Below, in pieces: positions 24,476 to 33,494 of a DNA stretch of 36,781 nt (its first letter is position 1; each line of letters starts with the position of its first letter). Source of the DNA: Holophagales bacterium (GTDB taxonomy: Bacteria > Acidobacteriota > Thermoanaerobaculia > Multivoradales > Multivoraceae). The notes beneath the pieces were generated by a model. The model was not told the origin of the DNA and searched no databases. It was given only the letters and a program-made list of their open reading frames with translations. The position numbers and the translations under genes were made by a program. The stretch covers positions 4,353 to 41,133 of the forward strand of contig VXUF01000025.1 of the NCBI GenBank assembly GCA_009837085.1. Reading direction: 5' to 3'.

Positions 24476-25138
24476 ATGACTGCCCTGGACAACGCGGCTC
24501 TCCGGGCCGTCGCCACCGCGGCCAACGGCGAGCAGGACCGGCGGGCGGAGATCTACCGCAGCGCGGCGCGGATCTTCCACCGCAAGGGCTACCACGCCAC
24601 TTCGATCAACGACATCGCCGCCGCCGTCGGACTGACCAAGGCCGGCCTCTACTACTACATCAAGGGCAAGCAGGACCTCCTGTTCGCGATCATGGGCTTC
24701 GCCATGGACCAGCTCGACGAGCAGGTCATCGAGCCGGCCAGGCGCGTCCAGGATCCGCAGGCCCGCCTGGAGACGATCGTCGCGCGCCACGCCCGGCTGA
24801 TCACCCAGGATTCCTCGGCGCTGACCATCCTGGTCAACGAGCTGGAGGGGCTGCTCCCTGACGACCGCGCCGACATCATCGGCAGGCAGCGGGACTACGT
24901 CGACTTCATCGCCGACACCCTCGCCGCCCTGCGCGATGAAGGCAAGGTCGTCGGCCTCGACCCGACCGTCGGAGCGTTCAGCCTGGTGGGAATGATCCTC
25001 TGGATCTCGCGCTGGTACCGGACGGATGGCCGGCTGGACGGCGACGAAGTGGTGGCGGCGGTGACCCGCATGGCGATCTCCGCGGTGTTGAGCCGCGGCG
25101 ACTACACCAGCGCCGGAAACCCGGAGGAGACCGGGTAG
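24476..25138 (+). CDS. TetR/AcrR family transcriptional regulator
   Basis: 220 residues from ATG 24476. The N-terminal DNA-binding domain (about residues 22-68) has the full TetR pattern: RAEIYRSAARIFHRKGYHAT, then SINDIAAAVGLTKAGLYYYIKGKQDLL (helix-turn-helix and the following helix). The C-terminal ligand domain is helical and hydrophobic, with ALTILVNELEGLLPDDR and GMILWISRWYRTDGRL, similar in style to KstR2/FadR-like acyl-CoA-sensing regulators. Placed between etfD and etfBA, it probably senses an acyl-CoA and controls this module. The ligand is inferred from context only. A matching operator lies in its own promoter, which supports self-repression. etfB begins 43 bases after the stop. 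Confidence 0.92.
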   Translation: MTALDNAALRAVATAANGEQDRRAEIYRSAARIFHRKGYHATSINDIAAAVGLTKAGLYYYIKGKQDLLFAIMGFAMDQLDEQVIEPARRVQDPQARLETIVARHARLITQDSSALTILVNELEGLLPDDRADIIGRQRDYVDFIADTLAALRDEGKVVGLDPTVGAFSLVGMILWISRWYRTDGRLDGDEVVAAVTRMAISAVLSRGDYTSAGNPEETG

Positions 25139-25143
25139 CCGGC

Positions 25144-25185
25144 GAAGGAGACGCGAGAATGCCCTGGAAGGAGATCCGAGAATGA
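25144..25185 (+). promoter_or_regulatory. Tandem duplicated ribosome-binding site and start, with an 8-codon leader ORF before etfB
   Basis: GAAGGAGACGCGAGAATG (25144-25161) is repeated 23 bases later as GAAGGAGATCCGAGAATG (25167-25184) with two changes. The first ATG (25159) reads eight codons, MPWKEIRE, and its TGA (25183-25185) overlaps the etfB ATG (25182-25184) as ATGA. Ribosomes finishing the leader would land on the etfB start. The second copy also gives etfB its own strong site, and that site lies inside the leader ORF. Confidence 0.8.
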
Positions 25186-26006
25186 AACTGCTCGTCTGCC
25201 TGAAGCAGATTCTCGATCCGGACGTTCCGGCTCGGGACTTCCAGATCGATCCCGCGGCCAAGGCCGCCAGGCGCGGCGGCGCCAACCTGGTGACGAACAT
25301 CTTCTGCGAGAACGCGGTGGAGACGGCTCTCCAGTTCCGGGAGGCGGCAACCGCCGAAGTGAAGATCACTGCGCTCTGCTACGGCGAGTCCTCGGCCGAG
25401 GACTGTCTGCGCAAGGCGATGGCGATGACGGTCGACGAGGCCTGCCTGGTCGAACGCGACGGCAACACGAACCCGGACGCGGCGGCCGTGGGTCGCGTGC
25501 TGGCGGCGGCGATCCGGCGACTCGAGCAGGACGGCGGCCCCTTCGACGCCGTGCTCGTCGGCCGCGAGTCGGGCGACTGGGGCGTGGGACAGACCGGCGG
25601 CCTGCTGGCCGAGGAACTCGGCCGGCCGGCGCTGGGTTTCGTCGAGAGCCTCCAGCCCGGCAACGGCGGCGTCACCCTCCGCCGTCAGACCGATGTCGGC
25701 ATCGAGGTCGCTGAGGCCGAGCCCCCCTTCCTCGTCACCATCACGAACAACGAGGACAACGTGCCCCGCATCCCGAAGACGCGCGACGTGATGATGTCCT
25801 ACCGCAAACCGCTCCAGAAGCTGAGCCTCGCGGACCTGGAGCTGGACAGCGAGGAGATCCGTACCGGTTCGTCGATCTTCGAGGTCGAGGAGATCTTCAT
25901 CCCGGCGGACGAAGTCGAGTGCGAACTGGCGGAGGGCGACACGCTCGAGGAACGGGTCGACCAACTGGCGAAGCGCATCCACCAAGTCGTCGCCTCGATC
26001 GGCTGA
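25182..26006 (+). CDS. etfB: Electron transfer flavoprotein subunit beta
   Basis: 274 residues from ATG 25182, which has a strong Shine-Dalgarno (AAGGAG). It pairs with EtfA to carry electrons from acyl-CoA dehydrogenases, here probably to EtfD. Family features: KLLVCLKQILDPD at the N-terminus, ANLVTNIFCENAVETALQFRE, then ALCYGESSAEDCLRKAMAM with the substrate-recognition loop area, VLVGRESGDWGVGQTGGLLAEELG (nucleotide-binding region), and PPFLVTITNNEDNVPRIPKTRDVM. The last 60 residues form an Asp/Glu-rich tail. Bifurcating and non-bifurcating types cannot be fully told apart here, but the EtfD context favours the non-bifurcating, respiratory role. A 29-base gap leads to etfA. Confidence 0.96.
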   Translation: MKLLVCLKQILDPDVPARDFQIDPAAKAARRGGANLVTNIFCENAVETALQFREAATAEVKITALCYGESSAEDCLRKAMAMTVDEACLVERDGNTNPDAAAVGRVLAAAIRRLEQDGGPFDAVLVGRESGDWGVGQTGGLLAEELGRPALGFVESLQPGNGGVTLRRQTDVGIEVAEAEPPFLVTITNNEDNVPRIPKTRDVMMSYRKPLQKLSLADLELDSEEIRTGSSIFEVEEIFIPADEVECELAEGDTLEERVDQLAKRIHQVVASIG

Positions 26007-26035
26007 TCGCGCAAGAAAGGACGAAAGGAAGACCG

Positions 26036-27007
26036 ATGGCGAACGTTGCAGTCTGTGTCCTGGGCAGTCTCGGCTATGACCGCGCCGCGCAAGGCGCGGC
26101 GGGCGCCGGCCGCGCCCTTGCCGAGAGCGTCGGCGGAGAACTCCATGCCCTGGTGATCGGCCCCGCCTCGGACAACGCGGTCGCGGCGCTCGCGGCCGTC
26201 GCCGACCGTGTCGTGATCGGCGCCAACGAGGCGCTCGGGGACTACCAGCCCGAGCAGGCGCTGCAGGCGGCCCAGCAGCTCCACGCGGCGGGCGGCGGCG
26301 ACTACGTCGCGGTGCTGCTCAGCAACGACACCTACAGCCAGGAGATCGCGCCCCGGCTTGCCCACCGCCTGGGCGGCAGCTCGATGGCCGACGCCGCCGC
26401 GATCCGCGCGGACGGCGACCACCTGCTGGCCCAGCGCACGGCCTACGGCGGCAAGGCGATCTCCATCTACCGGCTGAAGAAGCAGCCGGCGGTCGTCTGG
26501 CTGCGGGCCAGGGGCTTTGAGCCGGCCCCCGAACAGGGCGCGCCCGGCGACGTCACCACCGTCGACCTCGCCCTCGATCCCCCGCGCATCCGCATCACCG
26601 GCCGCGAAGTGGCCGCGCAGGAAGGCGTGCGGCTCGAGGACGCGCCGGTCATCGTCTCCGGCGGCCGCGGACTCGGCGGCCCCGAGCCGTTCCAGGAGCT
26701 GAAGAAGCTCGCCAACGCGATCGGCGCCGAACAGGGCGCCTCACGCGCAGCCTGCGACGCCGGCTGGGTTCCCCCCAACTGGCAGGTCGGCTATTTGTGC
26801 CACCAGGTGGCCCCCGAGCTCTACATCGCCATCGCGATTTCCGGCGCCAGCCAGCACCTGCTCGGCATGGGCGACAGCAAGGTCGTCGCCGCGATCAACA
26901 CGGACGCCGACGCGCCGATCTTCAAGCACTGCAGTTTCGGAATCGTCGAGGACTACAAGCAGGTCGTACCCCTACTGACCGAGAAACTCCAGTCGATGGC
27001 CGGATAG
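26036..27007 (+). CDS. etfA: Electron transfer flavoprotein subunit alpha
   Basis: 323 residues from ATG 26036, preceded by AGGAAG. EtfA holds most of the FAD-binding domain. Visible motifs are APVIVSGGRGLGGPEPF (FAD ADP part), GASRAACDAGWVPPNW with Arg237, and PELYIAIAISGASQHLLGM with SKVVAAINTDADAPIF. Arg237 equals human Arg249, which contacts the flavin. The next conserved motif QVGQTGK reads QVGYLCH here, so the residue equal to human Thr266 (H-bond to flavin N5) is Leu254. The alignment across this stretch needs no gap. The function is otherwise secure. The substitution could shift the flavin potential; it may be a clade feature rather than a defect, since the gene looks intact. Confidence 0.96.
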   Translation: MANVAVCVLGSLGYDRAAQGAAGAGRALAESVGGELHALVIGPASDNAVAALAAVADRVVIGANEALGDYQPEQALQAAQQLHAAGGGDYVAVLLSNDTYSQEIAPRLAHRLGGSSMADAAAIRADGDHLLAQRTAYGGKAISIYRLKKQPAVVWLRARGFEPAPEQGAPGDVTTVDLALDPPRIRITGREVAAQEGVRLEDAPVIVSGGRGLGGPEPFQELKKLANAIGAEQGASRAACDAGWVPPNWQVGYLCHQVAPELYIAIAISGASQHLLGMGDSKVVAAINTDADAPIFKHCSFGIVEDYKQVVPLLTEKLQSMAG

Positions 27008-27072
27008 CGTGCTGTGAGCGAGTTCGGCGGACTCCCGGTACATATGCAGAAGGACGCATAGACTCGGACGCC

Positions 27073-28660
27073 GTGCTACGAACCTCCTGCTGCTTCTGCG
27101 CCGTCACCCTGGTCGCTCCTGCTCTCGGGTGGGCGAATGCAACCGGGGCGGGCGACGTCCCACACCACGGCGCCACGACACAGGAAGTAGAAGCAGCAGT
27201 TCTCGGCGGCTTCGCGCGCGGGATGCTACTTGGCGCAACGGACACGGTAGGCCGACGGTTCACCGCCGGGCCGGACCGAAACCGCGTGAAGATGAAGTCG
27301 CTCGACCGCTGCGAAGCCGGACGCCGGAAGCGCGTCGACGTAGAGCGCATCGGCCCGGAGAGAGGCCGCGCAGCGGGTCACGAAGTGTGCGGAACGCCCG
27401 ACCTGGACTTCGACTTCGCGACGGACAGTTTCGAGTTCGTCCGCCGAGTGGAACCGGTCGACGAAGAACGTCCGAAGGGAACCCTGGCTCTCTGGGGGGC
27501 CGGGGTTCGTCGATCGTTCCGTGGACGCACAGGCGAGGACGCGTACAACGTCGAGCCCGAGCTGCCCTTCGTGGGCGTGGACTACACGGCCGGCCGTCTC
27601 ATGCTCGGGACTGCCGTGTCCTGGCTCGACGCAACCGGACGCTACCGGCTGGCGGACGCGAGCAACGGCGCCATGCGTCTCGACCTCAGCGGGGTCTACC
27701 CTTACGCCCGCTACGCGTTGGGTTGCCGCGGGCCGTCCCGGAAGGCGTGCCGGACGGAGCTCTGGGCAGTGGGCGCCATGGGCCAGGGCGACCTCGTTCG
27801 GGACACGGCGCCGGCGGCCGGCGCGTCTCCGTCGTCGGACGCGCGCATGCGGCTCGGCCTCGCCGGCTTCCGCCAGCGCGTGGCGACCGCCGGATCACTC
27901 GAGTTCGCCCTGCGCGGCGATATCGGCACCGCCGTGGTCGAGGGAGACGGCGGCTTCGGCCGATCAGCCGGAAGCGCCAGTCTCGGCGGCGACGCCGGTC
28001 GGGGACGCATCGGTCTCGAAGGCTCCCTGACCCGCAAGGTCGGCGCGCTCGTCTTTCGCCCCTTCACCCAGGTGGCCCAGCGCTATGACGGCGGCTCCTC
28101 GATGAGCGGAACCGGAACCGAACTCGTGGGCGGCCTGGAAGTCGTTTCCGCCGATGGCCGGCTGCGCGTCCACGCGACCGGCAGGACACTGGTAACCCAG
28201 GGCAGGGCGCGCTACGAGGAAGAGGGCGTGGGCGCCACGATCGAGCTTCGTCCAGCGACGAAGGATGGTGAGGGACTGTCAGTGCTCGTCGCCCAGCAAT
28301 TCGGCGGCGCACCGACGCGGGCGAACGCCCTGTGGCGCTCCGACGCTCCCCGGTGGATCGGCATGTCTCCCGACGCGCTGGCGGCCGTGTCGGCTCGCAG
28401 GGATCCCGGAGCGTCACACACCAGGGCCGAAGTCGCCTGGGGCGTGGGAATCGGCGCCTCCATGGTGACGCCTTTCGCCCAGGCAGTGGCGACATCGGCA
28501 ACCGGGCGGGAGCACCTTCGCCTCGGTGTCCGCCACTCGATGCGCAAGAGTTCGCCCCACCGGGTGAACCTGGAAGTCAGCGCAGAGCGTCCGCAGGTCG
28601 CGCTGAGCAGCGACCTCGGCGAGTACCAGCTCGGCGTCGCCGGTCAGGTTCGCGTGCGCT

Positions 28661-28683
<23 letters not shown>
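27073..28683 (+). CDS. Outer-membrane beta-barrel protein, autotransporter-domain type, no clear passenger
   Basis: About 536 residues from GTG 27073, a start chosen because it begins a signal-peptide-like stretch (about residues 1-22, followed by ATGAGD). The first ~130 residues are low-similarity and charged. From about residue 135 the sequence alternates as in barrels: [60 protein letters not shown], then many Gly-rich strands with [21 protein letters not shown] and LVFRPFTQV, ending in VAGQVRVRF. This matches the autotransporter barrel found in many Gram-negative proteins. I see no recognisable passenger before it. The 3' end overlaps the argG end by 23 bases (convergent genes). Start and export route are uncertain. 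Confidence 0.78.
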
Positions 28684-29890
<1,207 letters not shown>

Positions 29891-29974
29891 GGCTGGCTGG
29901 ACCTCCCTCGGAACCGGAGACCGCTCCGGGCCGGCGGGAGACTATCCGGGCAACGGTCCGCAGTGAAGCTCCCG

Positions 29975-31366
29975 TCAGTCGTCCTCAACGACTTCGGCCG
30001 GAAGCAGGCCCACCGCACCGCTCAGCCAGAGCCGCCAGCGAACTCGAAACGCAAGGAAGATCGCCACGAAGACCAACCCGAAGGTAAGGCCCCACCACAC
30101 GCCGCTTGGGCCGAGTCCTCTCTCGAAGGTCAACCAGACGCCGGCCGGCATGCCGATGACCCAGTACCCCACGAGCGCGACGCCGGCGGGAAACCGCGTG
30201 TCGGCAGCTCCCCGCAGCACACCGGCGGCGGCCACCTGCAAGCCGTCGGCGACCTGAAACAGGCCGGCGATCGGAATCAACGCGGCGGCCGCGGCGATCA
30301 CGGCCGGCACGTCGCTGAAGACGCGCGCCAGAAGCTGCGGCAGCGAGAAGAAGACGAGGCCGAAGGCGATCATCACGCCGGCGCCGAGGCTGAGGCAGAC
30401 CAGCGCTGAGCGGCGGGCCCCCACCGGATCCCTGCGCCCGATCGCGTTGCCGACCCGCGTCGTCGCCGCGCCGGCAAAACCCAGCGGCACCATGAACGAG
30501 ATCGAGGCGAGGCTGATCGCCACCTGGTGGCCGCTCAGCTGCGCCTCCCCCAGGCGACCGATCAGCACGGCCGCGAAACTGAACACGGTGACCTCGAGCG
30601 ACACCTGAACCGCGATCGGCACACCCACGAACAGGAAGGGACGCAACGCGGCCGGGCGTAGCCACGACCACCGCCAGCCGCCGACGTAGCGGCGCAGGTG
30701 ACGCCATCCGAACGCGGCGACGACGATCAGCATCACCCAGCGGGATCCGGATGTCGCGTAGGCGGAGCCCCGCACACCGAGTGCCGGGAATCCGAGATGG
30801 CCGAAGATCAGCGCCCAGTTCGCGATCGCGTTGAACACGTTGGCGACGCCGATCGCGATCAGGGCCGGCCGCACGATGCTCATCGCCTGGAGCGTCTGCC
30901 GCAGACACATGAAGAGGAGGAACGCGATGACTCCGGGGCCGATGCCCCGAAGGTACGCGGCGGCCGGCTCGACGATGGCCTGCGGTTGATCCGTGAGCGG
31001 AAGTACGCGATCCAGTCCGAGCACGATCAGGGTTGCCGGCACCGACAACAGAACCGCCATTCCGACGCCGCGGCAAAGCACCCTGCTGATCTGCCGGTGG
31101 TCACTGGCGCCGAACGCCTGCGCGGCCATCGGATCGATCGCCAGCAGGATGCCGATGAAGGACCAGATCACGGCGATGCTGAGTGCGTTGCCAATCGACC
31201 CGGCGGCGAGGTCCGTCTCCGACACGCGGCCCAGCATCATCGTGTCGACGGCGCCCATCAGCACCATCCCGACCTGGACCACGATCACCGGCGCCGCCAG
31301 GCGCACCACGGCCGCCAACTCCCGGCGTACCGGCCCCGCGTCCCTCGCTGTTCTCGCACCCTTCAA
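29975..31366 (-). CDS. MATE family efflux transporter (NorM-like)
   Basis: 463 residues with 12 membrane helices in two similar halves, as in the MATE family that exports drugs or metabolites using Na+ or H+. N-terminal motif LAAPVIVVQVGMVLMGAVDTMMLG, then AIDPMAAQAFGA and, in the second half, GVPIAVQVSLEVTVFSFAAV, GHQVAISLASISFMVPLGF and GAATTRVGNAIGR. The best start is TTG 31366; no ATG lies near the first helix. It begins 42 bases from the divergent ABC permease gene, with a TACAAT box (31380-31375) just 9 bases upstream, so its transcript may have an extremely short leader. The substrate is unknown. Confidence 0.94.
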   Translation of the reverse strand: MKGARTARDAGPVRRELAAVVRLAAPVIVVQVGMVLMGAVDTMMLGRVSETDLAAGSIGNALSIAVIWSFIGILLAIDPMAAQAFGASDHRQISRVLCRGVGMAVLLSVPATLIVLGLDRVLPLTDQPQAIVEPAAAYLRGIGPGVIAFLLFMCLRQTLQAMSIVRPALIAIGVANVFNAIANWALIFGHLGFPALGVRGSAYATSGSRWVMLIVVAAFGWRHLRRYVGGWRWSWLRPAALRPFLFVGVPIAVQVSLEVTVFSFAAVLIGRLGEAQLSGHQVAISLASISFMVPLGFAGAATTRVGNAIGRRDPVGARRSALVCLSLGAGVMIAFGLVFFSLPQLLARVFSDVPAVIAAAAALIPIAGLFQVADGLQVAAAGVLRGAADTRFPAGVALVGYWVIGMPAGVWLTFERGLGPSGVWWGLTFGLVFVAIFLAFRVRWRLWLSGAVGLLPAEVVEDD

Positions 31367-31374
31367 GGGGCGGT

Positions 31375-31380
31375 ATTGTA
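31375..31380. promoter_or_regulatory. Shared -10-like element between divergent MATE and ABC permease genes
   Basis: ATTGTA on the plus strand reads TACAAT on the minus strand (a good -10 for the MATE gene). The overlapping TATTGT (31374-31379) could be a -10 for the permease gene. Predicted start points would be about 18 bases apart, the spacing described for symmetrical bidirectional promoters. No strong -35 box is seen on either side, so this is tentative. Confidence 0.35.
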
Positions 31381-31408
31381 GGCAGCCTCACCCTCATCGA
31401 GATCGCCG

Positions 31409-32389
<981 letters not shown>

Positions 32390-32391
32390 CG

Positions 32392-33459
32392 ATGACGGTC
32401 GCGGCCACCGGCAACTCTCCACCCGTCCGCTCCTACTGGAGCATCACCTGGCGACGGTTCCGCACCCACCGGCTCGGCATGGTCGGTCTGTGCGTGGTGG
32501 CGGTACTGTTCCTCGTCGCCTTCCTGTCGCCCATCCTGGCCAACGAACAACCCATCCTGTGCCGCTTCGACGGCGGCTTCTACTATCCGGCCGTCGTCGA
32601 CCTCATCCACCAGGTACCGGGCACGAGCCTGATCATCCAGAAGCAGCGGCCCTACCGCCTGGCGACCTTCGACTTCAAGCGGGAGTTCGACCCGGAGCGC
32701 GGCGACTGGGCGCTATGGACGCCGGTCCGCTACGGCCCGAGGGAGATCGCCGCCGAGCCCCTGGCCGGGCCTTCCAGCCGTCATTGGCTGGGGACCGATC
32801 AGTCAGGGCGCGACGTTCTGTCGCGGATGGTCCACGGCACCGTCGTGTCGATGAAGGTCGGCTTCCTGTCGATGGGCATCGCGGTCATCCTCGGCCTCGT
32901 GCTCGGTTGCATCGCCGGCTACGCGGGCGGCGCGGCGGACCTTGTCATCTCGCGCTTCATCGAAGTCGTCATGTGCTTCCCGCCCTTCTTCCTGATCCTC
33001 GCCGTACTGGCCTGGTTCCCGCCCAGCATCGAGAACGTGATGATCGTGATCGGCCTGACCCGTTGGGTCGGCATCGCCCGTTTCGCTCGTGGCGAGATCC
33101 TGCGCATCCGCGAGACGGACTATGCCCTCGCCGCCCGGTCGCTGGGGGTCAGGCCGGCGCAGCTCGTCCTCCGCCACCTGCTGCCCAACGCGCTCGCGCC
33201 GGTCCTGGTCAGCGTGACCTTCGGCATCGCGGTGTCCATCCTCATCGAAGCGGGACTCTCCTGGCTCGGCTTCGGCGTGCAGCCGCCCGACGCCTCCTGG
33301 GGCACGATCCTCCGTTCCGGCTACGAGAATCTGTTCACCGCCGGCCACATGATTCCTCCCGCCTGCGTGGCGATCTTCCTCGCGGTGCTGAGTTTCAACC
33401 TTGTCGGCGATACGCTGAGGGATGTAATCGACCCGCGGCTCCAGGCCGAACGGGCCTGA
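32392..33459 (+). CDS. ABC transporter permease, DppC/OppC type with YejE-like periplasmic insert
   Basis: 355 residues from ATG 32392, five bases after a GAGAAG ribosome-binding stretch; GTG 32386, overlapping the previous stop as GTGA, is an alternative. The first helix (about 27-50) is followed by a long outside segment (about 50-140) before the core motif HWLGTDQSGRDVLSRMVHG. That long insert, with FDGGFYYPAVVD and WALWTPVRYGP, resembles YejE of the microcin C/peptide importer more than plain DppC. The core has RFIEVVMCFPPFFLIL, then the EAA loop YALAARSLGVRPAQLVLRHLLPNA and LSWLGFGVQPP. It pairs with the preceding permease. Confidence 0.93.
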   Translation: MTVAATGNSPPVRSYWSITWRRFRTHRLGMVGLCVVAVLFLVAFLSPILANEQPILCRFDGGFYYPAVVDLIHQVPGTSLIIQKQRPYRLATFDFKREFDPERGDWALWTPVRYGPREIAAEPLAGPSSRHWLGTDQSGRDVLSRMVHGTVVSMKVGFLSMGIAVILGLVLGCIAGYAGGAADLVISRFIEVVMCFPPFFLILAVLAWFPPSIENVMIVIGLTRWVGIARFARGEILRIRETDYALAARSLGVRPAQLVLRHLLPNALAPVLVSVTFGIAVSILIEAGLSWLGFGVQPPDASWGTILRSGYENLFTAGHMIPPACVAIFLAVLSFNLVGDTLRDVIDPRLQAERA

Positions 33460-33494
33460 CGCCGCCGGGCTCCCCACCCAGGAGGTAGGCAGCG

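Noticed and set aside
25919..26035. A longer N-terminus for EtfA
   Set aside because: The added residues are the etfB end read in another frame; ATG 26036 has a ribosome-binding site and fits the family start.
27045..27062. A five-codon ORF (MQKDA) before the barrel gene
   Set aside because: It has no ribosome-binding site and no overlap with the downstream start; tiny ORFs like this are expected by chance, unlike the duplicated one before etfB.
29914..29929. A 6-bp hairpin (CCGGAG-ACCG-CTCCGG) upstream of argG as an attenuator
   Set aside because: It is short, common by chance at this GC, and lacks a leader peptide or alternative structure.
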